Assembly (NCBI GenBank): GCA_012845835.1
Contig: JABAKD010000008.1
Coordinates: 4,323,767 to 4,387,766 of the forward strand
Direction of reading: 5' to 3'
Source of the DNA: Undaria pinnatifida
Lineage: Eukaryota > Sar > Phaeophyceae > Laminariales > Alariaceae
Length of the DNA stretch: 64,000 nt
In this document: positions 41,801 to 54,179 of the stretch, piece by piece
How positions within the stretch are numbered: the first letter of the stretch is position 1
Layout of the letters: each line of letters begins with the position of its first letter
Notes under the pieces: model-generated
Told to the model about the DNA's origin: nothing
The model's database searches: none
What the model saw: only the letters and a program-made list of their open reading frames with translations
Translations under genes and position numbers: made by a program

Positions 41801-44800
41801 TGCAAAATAGATTACCCAGCGCGTCAATGTCCTCGGCTGCCCAAAACCTCTCCTCAAAATCAAAGTGTATCGCCCTCAGCTATGTAGGAATTTTGTGCCA
41901 TAATCTCAAAAAAAGTTTGTTTTTGCGCCGTAGATGAACTAGATAGTACAGCTGCGGGTGGTTCATCATCCGGTTTTTCCGGGCTACCGTCTTCTACCAA
42001 TGCCTTTATGCTCGGAATATCGTGGGGATGATGGCTGCCTTGTCCAAGTCACACGGAACTAGTCGCTCACCACCCACTCCTACACGCATACCCTTTTGTA
42101 CCAGAAATCCATCATCATTTACTCGCTGTATGGGGACTTCAGAAACACCTGCATCAACTATGGCTCCCTGCGGTAACCATTCTGGCCCAAACCGGACATA
42201 GTAAGCTCCCTTTTCAGCTTTGGTACCATCCGCGTTAGTGAAGCTTACTTGCAACCATGACATAGCGTTTGACAATTTATGATTATACCTGGCCACACGG
42301 ACGACAACACGACCGTTTTCCTTACTCTTAATCGTGCCTACTGCGTTATTAACCCACTCCTTGTGACGCTCATCACTAGATCTACCAAACCATTTGTCGT
42401 TGTGACAAACGTAACGACCGTTGTCGTCTAACTCACGCCTCGATATTTTATGATAGGGAAATACGACCAGCTGTCCCTACTTGGCAAGAGGCGCCTGCTA
42501 CGATAGAGGTATACCTTTTTTTGGCGAAAAATCTCTCTGAATGACGGGGCTCCTTAACCCAAAATCGTCGGAAAATAAATAAATAATAGGCCATTTATGT
42601 GCATGATTCTCGTTGTACACCTAGGCCATGGGATGTGTTCATCCGGGATCATAGCGGTTTTAATTTCGTCCAAATCAGTTTTTGGGTTAAGAAGGACATG
42701 TCCTTAACCTCCCAAATCGAGGAGCCCCAGCGAAAAAGTGGTGCACCTCTTTCGCAGCCCGCGTCAAGGCATCCACAACCATTGTCTTATCCGGTACAAC
42801 ATGAGCAAACACAACTAAACAGACGGCCGGGGACCTCACCAACCCACGATTTGTTTTCTCAATAGTTCCAACTGTACGTCCAGATGCATGTAGCTGGAGG
42901 TTATTAAAAGTACTCCGTGGAATCCTCCCCAAGTCTTTGGTGCTGCATCAATCATCCCATCCTCCGCCAGAACCACAAGCCAGCATTTCCTGCCATACCT
43001 TTTCCTCATTAAAGGATTCAGGGCTTTCCCGTATCCAATAATGCTGTACATGCCCGTATCCGTAACGCCTTGCTGCCCGCGAACAGCCGTATCCTCGCCG
43101 TATGGTCCCGTCTATCCAGAATCACCTCACCGCCCACTGCCCGGGTAAATTCGGATAAAAAATCCGCGCGTTCCCCTCTCACCAAGCATACACGGGCCGG
43201 AGGGAACACAGGTACGGGACGTTCAGAATCTTGCCTCTTCGACGAATGTACAGTATATATTCTGTCACGGACATTTTCGAGGTCAGAAAATATTTTATCC
43301 CCACTTTCTTTATTATCTTTACTACTTGTTGAACCAGTCAGTGTCAGCATTGGAAACAATCGGGCTCTTGTCAGATGCATTGACGGCATCAACCTGGTCT
43401 GGGTCTGGTTCTATTTTGCAGTGTTCTTCGTCTATACTACTCATTATTCGGCACTCCGCGAACATGACAACTCTTCTCTCGCGGTTCAGGACCCAAACCT
43501 TCACGTGAACCGAAAATCATGTTTTCTACAGGTCTTGGCGGGGTCTGTTCCATGCGCGAAACACTGGGTGTACCTTTTCCCGGCCGACACCATACTCGCT
43601 CAGGTCTACGCACTCTCCTTTCTAAAAGTACCCTGGCGGTAATCTCCTGATCGAAGTTCTTCCCTCAGCTTTGGTCGATCAGCCAAAGGGGGTGCGCTTG
43701 CTTCCCCTACAGCCATAGATGCAGACTCGAATTCGGTCTCACTGTTAGCTGCTACACTCGGCTTAACATCGCCGCTTCGAACTCTTACTTTTTCCGGGGC
43801 CCTATTTCGGTAATCCATACCGCTCGGACGGCCACCACTCGACATGGTTTTACGCGCGGCGGGCTGCGTAAAAAGGGAACACACATAATTAATGCCCAAC
43901 GGAGATCCGGGGTAATTGCTTCCATCTCTACCTGGAAGACAACTAAAATCTGTACCCCCACCCTCAAGATGACATCCTGCCTCTTGCCCCGAAACTGAAG
44001 CGTGCAATGCAGTTCCGACCGAAATTCCTTGTTGCACCGTCGCAGGATTAGTTCCGCTGACCACGCGCTTGCTTGCTCCACCTGCTGGCAGGAGCGAGGA
44101 GAGAGACGGCCGCAATGCTTGCGGCGCGGGGGGCAACCTGCCGTTGACATTTAATGTATTTCTACGATTTTTCTCGCGGTGGGTCTGTGTCCGCTGACAC
44201 AAATCGGTGTTGCCAGCGGCGCTATCGCTTTTCGGCCTCATCGGGGGTGCCATCACCAACAGCAGGATGAATTAACTCGGAAAGATTCGCAGATTTTGCG
44301 GGACATTCTCTAGCAAAATGACTGTCATCACCGCAGCTCAGACAGCGTGGCCCATATGATGCGTTCACGCTCTTCCGGGGTTTTGAACCGTACATAAAAG
44401 GGAGGGTCTTTAGTTTTGCGTCCGAATCCTCCCCGCTCCATCATAATTGAATGCACCCGCCCGAATTCCTTACTCTCGTCCTCGAAAGCCTCTTCTTCTA
44501 CCGACATTACTCCACCATATTGCCTACCGCGGAAGGTCTGGCTATATACCCTACTACTATTGCGCGTTGCCACACCCCCTGGCAACCCCACCGACGCGGT
44601 CGCACGCGTCTGGTAAAGAGCGAGGTTTTCCAAAGACCCCGTGAGCTCATCTACACTAATCAAAAGGCAAAGTTCTCAGGTTCCTTCCTGCAAAGATCTG
44701 CGCTCCCAGATCAGCAAACTGATCATCTTCCCCTGTTTTCATGGCTATTTGCATGGTGCCGTATTCGAGAGCAACGCTCCCCACGCACCTCACATTCCCC

Positions 44801-46983
44801 AGCAACAACCTCATTTCGGACAAGTACATACCAAAAGGTGTACCTGTCGGAACGACCAAGTTTTGATGACCGCAACCAAGTTTTATATACAAGTACACGC
44901 GCCTGGTATCCTGTCCAGACCTGACCCCACCTTACCTGATCCTATGGGCGTGTGGGTGTGTCAATAGCCGCTGGTAGGGTCGGTCTTTCAAGCACCCTTA
45001 TCCTCCGCAGACCGTAGCCGAGGGCCGGTCACGGCAACTCGAGCGCCGCCCACAACCAGCAAACGATTTTATCGAACAAGTGATGGTACTGCATTCCTAA
45101 ACTCAAACCTCCCAGTGACCGACTTGATACACTGCTGATGTGCTATTTGTGTTCTGCACATACGTTATGACAACACAACTGGGCAACCATCCATTGCGGT
45201 TTCTCCGGATCAGCAGATCAACGCAAGCTGTCCGCGATACACTGGTTGTGCGTTCTCTGCAATGCTCGTGATTTTTTGTAGGCACCGGTCGACGCCCGCG
45301 AGGCGACAGCACTGACTTCTTCTCGAAGCGGAAGTCCCAGACCTCCCTCCGAAGAGTTGGGAGAATCGGGGCGCTCTAAGCGTAGCAACGCGCCTCAGTC
45401 GTCCGGTTCCTGCCGAGATTGGCGTCAGCAACCGCGCAGACCAGGTGAGAGGGAAACAAAAACTACCTTGTGTGTTGTCCCCCGTCGAAAGGTGGGCACT
45501 AACCAATATCTTGAATTTTGTGCTGTGCGTGCGAGATATAAAAAAGATGGTGAAGTAGTAAAACATGCTAATAACAGTACTGAAACCGACGAAACATCAC
45601 AACCCAAGACCAGCCTAATCTACGTAGAAAAAGCCTCCCCGATCTCAAGGCCCGCTTCCACCCCTCATTTTGCTAGAACAGCGATGGAGACAGGAAAAAA
45701 ATGCAGATGGGATGAAGAAATACGAAAACATTTTTTTCCCGCCACGCCAACAATAATCTTCTTCATGTGCTCATCTCCCGAGCCGGGTGTCGTTCCATCC
45801 CCCTTTGCCGCCCGGAGAACAGGTAAGAAGCCCCCGCGACCGCCAGGCCCACCACCGCCCTACATCTTGGAAGAGCAGCGAAAGAGAAGGGAGAAAGCGG
45901 CCCTGCAAAGAGCGCAGCAATCGCCGTCTAACACGGCAGCACCGGTGTCCGTGAGTGTTGGCTCGACTGGGCGGGGCGTAAAATTGGTTGGAAAAATCTT
46001 CGTCCGGTATTGCTTGTGCTGACGTGGTGCGAATAATTGGTTCGAAAACTCTTGTTCAGCTTCTTCTTTTTTTCCCCTGTGGGCGGAGTCATCCCACGTT
46101 AAGGGATTGCACGTCTTGGGCCACATGGTGTTTCTGGCCGATTGAGCTTGATTACAGAATTTTGACTTTTGTCTGTCGGACGCAAAGGTTTCTAGGTTTA
46201 AACGAAAAAGCATTTGGGTTAAGGTTAGGATAATTTGAAAGATTAACCACACTGCCTGAACGCGGCTTGAATGAAACCGGAAGAATCCGGACACAGGGTG
46301 GAAAAAAGCCCAGCCGTTCACACGACGTGACACACACGTGCATATATGCGAAGTATTCCCTCTGTGTCGAGAACCGGTTTTATTTTTCAAGGGTAACCCC
46401 TCCACAATTTACACCCACATCTTTGGGTACGAAACGACTCGGAATCAGAGTAGTAGTTTTTTTTTTTCAGTTTGTGCAACGATTGGGTTGGCCCTTCAAG
46501 AAATGAAAACTTTAATCCCCGCACTAATTCCAAGTAATTTATCTCCCAAAACGTGGACTCAGTTCTAACAGGGTTAAATTGACGAAGAAAAATATCACGA
46601 CCAAACCCTCGCTCCTCCCTCTCCTTCTCCTTTTGTTCCGGAACTCGCGCCACCAGAACCGGGGAGCGACGGGAGGGTGCGGTCTGAGCCGGGGCACAAT
46701 GTCGTCGGCTCAGGCGGGTGGGAGTATTGCTATGGGCGAGGGGGGCGGCTGCGACCTCTCTCGCGGGCTGGACAGCGCGCGGTTGACGTCATCGAGGGGG
46801 GAAGAGGGGGTGCCGTCGGTTTCGATGGGCGGGGAGTCGAATGACGCGGCGGGGGGCGGGGGCGCCGAAGCCTCCTCCCTCCCCCCGGAGTGGCAAGAGT
46901 TTTGGGACGAGGAGGTGGAGGCTTCGTACTTCTACAACTTTACCACAAGAGAGGCGCAGTGGGTGCCCCCTGATGGTTTTTAG
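38847..46983 (+). CDS. Low-complexity protein with C-terminal WW domain, three exons
   Basis: Inferred exons: 38847-39489, 45823-45950, 46657-46983, about 365 residues. An in-frame TAA lies 24 nt upstream of the ATG. Joints: CTGG|GTATGT to CAG|GTAAGAAG (split Gly codon), then GTGTCC|GTGAGT to CCACCAG|AACCGG (phase 0). Residues 1-214 are Ser/Thr/Pro/Gly-rich and probably disordered. Exon 2 gives KKPPRPPGPPPP, itself a Pro-rich ligand-like stretch, then a charged helix (EEQRKRREKAALQRAQQ). Exon 3 ends in a WW domain starting LPPEWQEFWDEE, with aromatics YFYNF, second Trp in AQWVPP and a stop right after DGF. WW domains bind Pro-rich peptides, typically in splicing, transcription or signalling adaptors. 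The 6.3-kb intron 1 holds an antisense gypsy element, so exon 1 could belong to another gene; only exons 2-3 are secure. Confidence 0.6.
39660..40335. repeat. Composite CCACCCA repeat, about three units of 230 bp, intron 1
   Basis: Blocks of ACCAACCCGCCAGKCACCAC followed by CCACCACCCACC and CAGCAGTRCGGCAGT-like sequence occur near 39745, 39970 and 40195. The AATAAGGCCAAC lead-in is shared by the first two. Confidence 0.8.
40490..40625. repeat. SINE-like / tRNA-like repeat in intron 1
   Basis: Shares CTCACGCTCTCGCGCTTTC and CTCGAACTCAC...AACTGACCT with 20690-20795. On the minus strand GATGGCGTATCAGGTTAG resembles a D-arm/A box and GAGTTCGAGCCCC a B box, but the T-stem does not pair. Confidence 0.45.
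41370..45000 (-). mobile_element. Ty3/gypsy LTR retrotransposon, truncated and frameshifted
   Basis: Minus-strand order is gag, protease, reverse transcriptase, as in Ty3/gypsy elements. Gag pieces lie at 44900-44350, with a CCHC knuckle (CLSCGDDSHFARECP) at about 44345-44300. A retropepsin-like ALLDTG sits near 43035 and is followed by a frameshift. The RT N-terminal half (41700-41400) has EIDKLVLAGILRRS, RIRLTCSYKRLNA and the motif A FSTMDLVSWFFQCAIH. The element breaks off just after motif A, so the YxDD box, RNase H and integrase are missing; no LTR was found. It is a dead fragment, antisense inside the inferred WW gene intron. Confidence 0.85.
42489..42768. mobile_element. MITE family M copy inside the gypsy element
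   Basis: GCCTGCTACGATAGAGGTAT at the left and TGGTGCACCTCTTTCGCAGC at the right. The interior GACGGGGCTCCTTAACCCAA and CCAAATCAGTTTTTGGG are typical. It splits the region between the retropepsin and RT parts of the gypsy fossil, so it inserted later. Confidence 0.8.
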
Positions 46984-47919
46984 TTTTTGTTTCGGACCAA
47001 GGGCGTTATTTCGAAAGTAAGGGCTTTTTGGGGGGGAGGAAGGGGTGAACTAGTCTGGTGAACAGATTGGGGCCTAGTCACGAAGAAGAGATTTTGTTGG
47101 CCATTTGTTGGTAACGAACGTGGCTACGGTTGGGGGGGGAGGGGGGAGGTCATTTATGGGGTCTCTTATCGCAGTGCCACGGGGTCACTCGCGCGCGTGA
47201 CCCCCCTATTCGTTTTCGGCCTCAAGCTTTCGAGCTGCTTGTTGTTTGCCGTTTGAGTCCGCCATGGAATGGTTAGGCACGGGATATTCCGCGCCAAACA
47301 AATCCCCTGACGTATTGTTTCATTGAGCCGCAGAGCCAACCGCGCGGATGGCTCAATCAAACCCAGGAGTGGAAAAAGGGGGGCGTATTGACATTCCCCC
47401 TCTACCGTAGCCTTGGGCACCCCCATTTTCACCGCCCGGTTTGAGCCAATCTTAATAGCGCGAGTGACTCAGTACCCCACGGACGAAGGACGTCGGCTTT
47501 TGTTTTTTGGCGCAGATTAGTCTACCTTTCCATTGCGGATTCATATCGCGAATGAATGTTGACCGCACGAAAGCTTAAGGCCGCAGCGAAACAGGGGGCT
47601 CGCTCGCGCGAGTGACGCCGATCGACTGTAAAAAACGGCCCCAAAGAAATTGCCCCCCCAGACTGCAGCCTTGGGCAACGTGTGACACACGCCGAGTTAC
47701 AGGCGCACCATTTTTTTGTGTGAGGCGAGGAGCTCTACGAGAAAAGTGAAATTGAAAACGCGATGAAGAAGAGATACCATGGCTTAGGTGCACACAAAAT
47801 CATAATTGGCCTTAAACAGGAAAATGGAATTTGGACGATTTAAGAAGCCCCGTCATTCAGGACGTACTTTTTTATCAACGCGGTGAAGAAATACCATGCC
47901 CTCGATATACAAAAAAAAC
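46984..47919. repeat. Dispersed repeats downstream of the WW gene
   Basis: GTCACTCGCGCGCGTGACCCC then CTTTCGAGCTGCTTG (47180-47240) matches the family at 4830-4890. A second GCTCGCTCGCGCGAGTGACG lies at 47600. No gene seen. Confidence 0.55.
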
Positions 47920-48070
47920 GACGCGTGCTACGATAGAGGTAGCAGCACTTTTCGCCCGAAATGTTTGCTGAATGACCGGGCTCCTTAGCCCCAAATCGTC
48001 GGAAATAGGACATTTGTTTTGCACGATTCTCGTCGTGTACCTAGACCATGGGATTTTTTCGTCCGCGAAT
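47920..48070. mobile_element. MITE family M, left half
   Basis: ACGCGTGCTACGATAGAGGT at 47921, then CTGAATGACCGGGCTCCTTA and CCATGGGATTTTTTCGTCCG. The right half is replaced by unrelated sequence. Confidence 0.8.
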
Positions 48071-48387
48071 AAGGCGAGTTTATTCCATGTGTGTTTAGCA
48101 AAAAGCCTGCACGCGTCATCCGCACATTGAACACGCAGGAAACTGCTTTTCGACTTGCATACATTTGCACACATCTGAGGCAACATTCTCCAGCAAAATA
48201 CAACAAAGACACTACACCAGGCATTGTAACATAATTCCACCAAGTCTGGCAAGACAACTGGGTAGCTACCACCCCGTGTCCTGTAAGCTGTGGTGTACTG
48301 ACCGATCGTCCCATCGAACTAGTAATATAGGTTGATAGCTTGAAGCGTCTTTAACATCTTCCTTCCCCTTTTGGGAGAGCCAGGTAA

Positions 48388-48470
48388 GACGGGTGCTACG
48401 ATATAGAGGTAGCACTTTTAGGCAAGCATATTTTCTGAATGACCGGGGCTAACCGTCGGAATGTAGGATT
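48388..48470. mobile_element. MITE family M, terminal fragment
   Basis: ACGGGTGCTACGATATAGAGG, AGCACTTTT, then TTTTCTGAATGACCGGGGCT, ending at CGTCGGAATGTAGGA. Confidence 0.7.
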
Positions 48471-48729
48471 CATTCTCTCAGAGGAACCTTACAGGTTCCG
48501 TGAGAGCTTTCTGGCGCACTATAGGGGGGAATCTACTGTCTGTTGCTGCTATAGTAAACTGATTCTTCGATAGCCGCTCCAAACTCAGCGATTCTCTTTA
48601 ATGAACGTTTCGTGGCTGCTCGGCGCAAGGAAGGATACAGTCGAAAACAAAGCATCGATATACTTTCTCGTGTGCAAAGGTCTATCGATCGATGACGTCG
48701 AGGTGTCGAGGGATATCGCATCTCAGAAG

Positions 48730-48810
48730 ATACGACCGGGAGCTGGTTTTGAAACCGGCGATTTCGTCAAAGAAAAGTTGGAGGGGCTACCGTAGAACGA
48801 CTCAGTAGTA
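48730..48810. repeat. Inverted copy of the 4978-5062 repeat
   Basis: CGACCGGGAGCTGGTTTTGA to GGGGCTACCGTAGAACGACTC is the reverse complement of the 5-kb block. The small ORF 48601-48795 (+) ends inside it and is therefore doubtful. Confidence 0.75.
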
Positions 48811-49329
48811 TGTGTTTTGTTATATCTTTTCGTGTCGTACCACTCAAAGATTACACGTGTCCCCGGGCGGTGCCGCTTTTCATCGCCGCTTCTCTGTGCT
48901 CTGTGTCGTGTGTGTCCTCTGTGTGGGCTTTTGGTGGTGCTTATCAACAACAAATTTGCTATGATGGCACTCTTTGCCCTTGACAAACGTCCGTCAATGC
49001 AGTACTGTTTGTTGTACACATTTGTGCCAGGTGATGTCACAGGCACTGTAGCGGGCAACCGGCACCATAGGGGGATATCTACTGCTGCTGTAGTACGTAC
49101 ATTATCATATCATATCGTTTGCGCCAACCGAGATTACTCCCGATACTTTTAGCACTGCTTGTTGTACACATTCATTTGTGCCAGGCGATGTCGGCAACAC
49201 AAATACGATGCACACGTTCATTGTCGCCATGACGTCCCATGGCTCCTATCGATAACCCCCTGACCCGCACCACTTCGCACGACGAGTATCACCCCCGGCG
49301 TTCCTAGTCAACAGCAGCCGTGGCCGCAC
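48811..49329. other. No gene recognised
   Basis: A segment containing TTTGTGCCAGGYGATGTC occurs twice (49020 and 49178), a small direct repeat. No coding evidence. Confidence 0.4.
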
Positions 49330-52030
49330 TCGTATGGTTAAGCAAACGTCGCCGCCGCCACCTACGGCAATGCTCTGCTTGCCAATCGTGCCGACACTAA
49401 TGCCGACGCCGAGTGCGACAGCTGCTACGACGACGACGACGTCGACTATTACTACGAGGAAGAGCAACAACCACAGTTGCCGGAACACTACAAACATCAG
49501 ATGGGGCCTTAGTACGAGCAACTGCCACCGCCGCCGGCGCGGTACGAGCAGCACATGGAGCCCTACTACGAGTAACCGCTACTTCCACCGGCGCAGTAGT
49601 AGCAGCCGATGGCGTTGTGTATACTTAGGGGCAGAAACCGCCACCGTCATCTTTTCATCTGCGTCAGCACCCTCCAAGCCATGTCCCGTCCTCTTGCTCT
49701 TCCTTTTCTCCCCGAGCATCTTCTTCTCCTCAGGCCGCGCTTAATCTAGTAATGGAGCGTTCGGTGCCACAAGGCAAGCCGGGCTTTAAGTTTGACGGAG
49801 TAAGAGTGAATGGGCTAGGGCTTGCCAGTTAGTCTCATAGTGAGACTGTGGCGGAGCGTGGAGTAGGACCAAGAGGCAGTGAGCTTTGGGCTTCGGAGAA
49901 AGGAGCAACGAACCATGTTAGCAACGACGCCCGTAAAGTGTATGATTGGGTCGAGATTCTCCTCGGTAGGGACAAGGTGTTGATTGGGGATGGAAAGGCA
50001 ATGCGGGTGCTTGGAGTAGGTAGTTTGAACATCAAGATGCACTCCCAAGACTGACTTTAACGGCAAGCTGAGTGAGATGTATGTCACGGTCACGGAAGGA
50101 ATCGGCTTCAATATATTTTCAGTTCATGATGTCCAAGCGCGTCAGACCATTGTCCCCGACGACAAGGATGATTCATGCGTTTTTAATACGCGCCTTACTT
50201 TCTCGCGCGACCAGACTGGATCATGTTTGCTTGTCACCCGCATGGACCCAACTCCAAGTTTTGGACTCACTGCTGTACCTGCTCTGTCTGGCGTCCACCC
50301 CGCCCCCTTTTTCTCTGAGAATGGCGTGCCTGGTGTTTCAGCCTCCCCCCTCCCCCCCTTGACGTAGATAGGGAAGGGCCCTCGGTTTTTTGGTTCTCAC
50401 CCCCTTTCCCACTGTAGTGTAGAAAGGGCAGTACCTGTGGATAATGCCTGTTTGCTCGCCTATAACGGCGTAGTACCGGCGGTGAACGGTTTTCCGCCTG
50501 TCGTTAACGTCTTAGGGACTGTGGATGATGGTTTCCACCCGACTTACGTAGAGCCTGCGGGTAATGGTTTCCTGCCCACCGTTAATGGCGTAGGGTCTGT
50601 GGACAATGCCTTCCCACCCGTCGTTACGGCGTAGTACCTACCGATCCAAGTTTTCCGCTCGCTGTTCGTTGTGTAGGGCCTGAATACTCGTTTTCCCCCA
50701 CCCCGGCTTCAGGTGAAGCACGGGTAGGACCATCGGTGCAGTGCGCCAATGAGGCGTTTACCGTGTTTTCCCCCCTGGAGTAGAGGCAGGAATGATAATG
50801 ATTAGACCTGTCGCCGCTGCCCCCGGCGTGCAGGAGGCAGGCATGGGCATGTTCACGGATGTTAGACTGTTGGTTGGTCCAGATGACTCTGTGTACACGG
50901 AATTTGTCCCTACACCCCCTAATGCTGCGGCAGCGCAATCCCTTTTAGAGTCGAGTTGCCAAGAACTTCAAGTTGGATACGTAGGGATGACGACTGCCGC
51001 TGTATTCGCTCCGGGTCTAGCCGTCGATTACCGTGGGGACACCCGCCAGACTCTTGATAACATTTTGTTTTCGTCCGCTCCTGTCACTTGCATGAATGCT
51101 TGCTGAGGGAAATGGCTCAGCAGCACGGTTGATCCTTACTGGAGTGATGCAGCCGTATGGTGGATGTTTGGAGGCAAAGGACGTGCGGGCTGGAGTGTCG
51201 CGGAGGTAACCCTATGGAGACGGTGCACATCCACCTGGCTGGCCCATACGAGGTGTCTATATGCGGGTCCGTTTACATGATCATGTTCATCGATATCACC
51301 TCGAGATGGATGCGGCCGTGCAGGATAAAAATTAAGTATGAGACCATAACGTACGTGCAGACGTTCATTGCCTCAACGAACGACATGAGATGACCGCACT
51401 GATTTCGTACGGACAACGGTGCGGAGTTTCCAGGGGCGGCTACGTGGATTTCTGGCTAGCCATGAAGGGTGGCAATGCGGTCCATCGCGAGATTCGGTGG
51501 ATTTTCCCGGGCGTTGATTTGGCTCGAATCCCCAACCTCGGCGCCAACAGTAACTGTCTGTGGCTGGAGGCAGTTGTTTAGGCTGCCGATTGCTTCAACT
51601 CTTCGGCGACCAAGGCCTACACCGGGTAGCGTTTGCCGTACGAGAGGTTTTCTTCTCGCGACTGCCGGACCTGTACAGGTGGTACCGCTGTTTTAGGAGG
51701 CCATGATGCGGGTGAACCTCAGCCCTAAATCCGACATCCAATCGGTGTTGAGTTATGTTCTGAACAACGGCCACAACCATCCCTCATTCGTCGTAAACGT
51801 CATCAAGGCCTCGACGGGAGGCATTTTATACACCAGCGACGTGATGTGGTCGGTCCCTAGTGCGCCTGTGCTGCCACTGCCTGCGCCGGCCATCGCAGGG
51901 GGATCAGCGTACGCCGCCGAGCCAGGGATGCCGGGTTTCAACATTATCATATGTAACGTCACCAACATCGATTCAGTGACCAGAGCGACTGCCACCGCCG
52001 CCGTTGCTCCAGCCCCCGGCGGGAGGTATT
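49330..52030 (+). mobile_element. Ty1/copia LTR retrotransposon, degenerate
   Basis: The order gag end, protease, integrase on the plus strand identifies a copia-type element. Near 49400-49600 a frame broken by stops encodes an acidic, Tyr/Pro-rich gag tail (DDDDVDYYYEEEQQPQLPEH). The protease region (49880-50045) reads KGATNHVSNDARKVYDWVE and VLIGDGKAMRVLGVGS, with the catalytic Asp of the usual DSGAT motif lost. The integrase core (51215-51500) has HIHLAGPYEV, FIDITSRWMRPC and, in another frame, RTDNGAEF. The stretch from 51700 (KSDIQSVLSYVLNNG) follows integrase. Reverse transcriptase and LTRs were not seen. Confidence 0.8.
50430..50700 (+). repeat. Minisatellite inside the copia element
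   Basis: About six loose 36-45 bp units, consensus GTAGGGCCTGTGGACAATG then GTTTCCCGCCCGTCGTTAA, encoding VNGF/PPVV-type repeats. It lies between the protease and integrase regions, where a functional element would not be expected to have it. Confidence 0.75.
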
Positions 52031-52194
52031 GATCAGTATCACTTCATCAGGAAACTGGTTGGGCGGAAAGAGATATCGATCATCCACGTAACGTGTCCTT
52101 TCTAGCACGCGGATTTCGTAACCACGGCAATACCGCGTGAGTCTCTTTTGAGTTTCACCTTAGACTTGTGATGAACTCCTGGTGATCTTCTGAC

Positions 52195-52400
52195 GGAGGC
52201 GTCGCTAGGTTTTTGATTTTTGGCCTTTGAGTGTTGGTGCCAATGAAGGTAAATTAGGTTCTGGGTGTGGACATTTGAGTGTTGGTGCTAACGGAGATAA
52301 CTTAAGTTTTGGGTTTTATATATTTGAGTGTATGTGGTGCTAACGGATGTAAATTAGGGTTTGGTTTTCGGTATATTAGAGTGTTGGGGCTGACGAAAGG
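52195..52400. repeat. Tandem repeat of about 60 bp, three to four units
   Basis: Unit: TTTGAGTGTTGGTGCTAACG, GAGATAAATTAGGTTTTGGG, in AT-rich sequence. Copies begin near 52226, 52275, 52322 and 52376. Confidence 0.85.
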
Positions 52401-54175
52401 TTTGTTTTTACTTGATGTTGTGGATTCATCATTTAGACATTTAGGTCGGTTTTGGTGTGTACCCGGGAGGCGGTTGTTTGACCCTATAGTGTGTTGGGAC
52501 TGCTGTCCTAGAACACATTCGTCTTTCATCAGCTGATTGCCCGTATGGTTACTGTGGTGAGACTCCGCTATAGTTACGGCTACTGAGTGAGTATTGAATT
52601 GTGCTTGATCAAAGATTTGAAGCATCTTAGTTTGAGATAAACAATTGGTTTTGTTTTGGGAGAATTTCATGAGGAAATTTGTGATCTGGAGTATATTAGG
52701 TGGAGACACAATGTTGGCTGTTTGAATCATTTCAGACTTGAATATTTGTCGATGATGAAGAATTGGGTATGTGCGGACTAATGGTCTTTCTTACTTCGTT
52801 CAGCTGATGACCCTTAAGCTGAGAAGGCTCAATATTGATTGATGGAAAGACGTTGGGGAAACGCCAGAATAGTTTAGGATTTGATTTATGTTTTTTGGGG
52901 CAGCTGTTTTGGTCCAATAAACATGTTTTTGGACGTTTTGGTATTCGGTTTGAATTAAAGTCATCATGACTGAGGTAATGTTTTGTTTTTGCTAGTAACA
53001 CAGTCTGATTGGTATATTATGAGTACGGCTTGAGAAACTGTAGCCCACCTTTCGCAGATGCGGCGGAACTCATGACCGGGGTAGAATAAATGTCGTAGGT
53101 GATTCTTAATCCCTGTGATCAGGGTCATCACGTCACGAAGAGGGAACGTCCCTCAGTAGCACTTGGCAAATCTATACCTTTCGATACACTATTCTGCCGC
53201 CTCATGGCACTGCTGGCATCGAGACTACCGCCCCCGTGAGCCAGCCAACCCCTTGAGCCTGTTTCATCAATTGTGTCCCGCAGGGTCTCTATATTAGTAG
53301 AGATATTGCCGAGGTAATTGGGCGATCGTTGGCGCCTGCTCCGATGGAGGATATCAATTTTTGGCGTTCTGTATTTTTTTTGAATTACCAATCAATATCG
53401 TCGGAACGTCGTTGTCCTTTTCTTTCTTTTTTTCTTCGTTTTACACCTTAGTGTTCCTACCTTAGACTATGGGATTGTTCATTAGGTTTTGCATGCTTCA
53501 ATTTGTTTTTCACCTTTTCGCGTCTGGGCAACGTACACAGAGTTCCCTCAAGTGACCACACCCTCTCTCTACCGTTATTTTTTTCGTTCATTCCATTCTA
53601 TATTATCTTTTTGCACTTTTCCTTTCTCCTTCTTCTCCCTTCCAAGAAGCAACTCAGATTCGGGGTCGGTCACTAACCCTGCAGGCTCTTCTCCCCCCTC
53701 CCCACCATGGTACGCGCCTTCGTCTTTATCGCGAGAATAATTCCGCACTTTCCTACCCTCCCCGATTCGCGTCGAATTGTGCTTATCCACGTAACACACA
53801 TCCGATACGAGAATGAAGGTAAGGTATGCCTGGTGTGCAAGCCATTTGTGATCGGCCACAGGTACTCCTAAGCCAAGGAACTACTTGTGCGTACAGTGCA
53901 AGACTTTCTTTCGCGGTGTGTACGTAAGTAGGCGATGAAGTAAATCTTTGTCAGGTCGCGAGTTCAACATTTCTCGGCATCCGGGCTATAGGGTGCGGTG
54001 TTGAACTCCTCACGCGAGGAGGCCTCACCATAACCGCATATTAGGCGCACGCTCAATAGCGCAGCATGCATGTGTCGTCACTGCGTCGATCGATCACATA
54101 GCTCTCCCAGCAAAGCGGAGGAGTTGAGTCGTTATCAGATTGGACGTATATGCGTGGCATAGCGTGAACACAAAT
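52401..54175. other. No gene recognised
   Basis: 52400-53050 is AT-rich with no feature. 53400-53760 is a T-rich stretch. Short ORFs here have no identifiable domain. Confidence 0.45.
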
Positions 54176-54179
54176 CACG

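Noticed and set aside
47985-48314. Possible gypsy integrase zinc-finger segment (minus strand)
   Set aside because: Cysteine spacing only loosely resembles HHCC, and part of the ORF lies in a MITE.
48601-48795. Small ORF as a gene
   Set aside because: Its C-terminal half is a dispersed repeat inverted at 5 kb; no other support.
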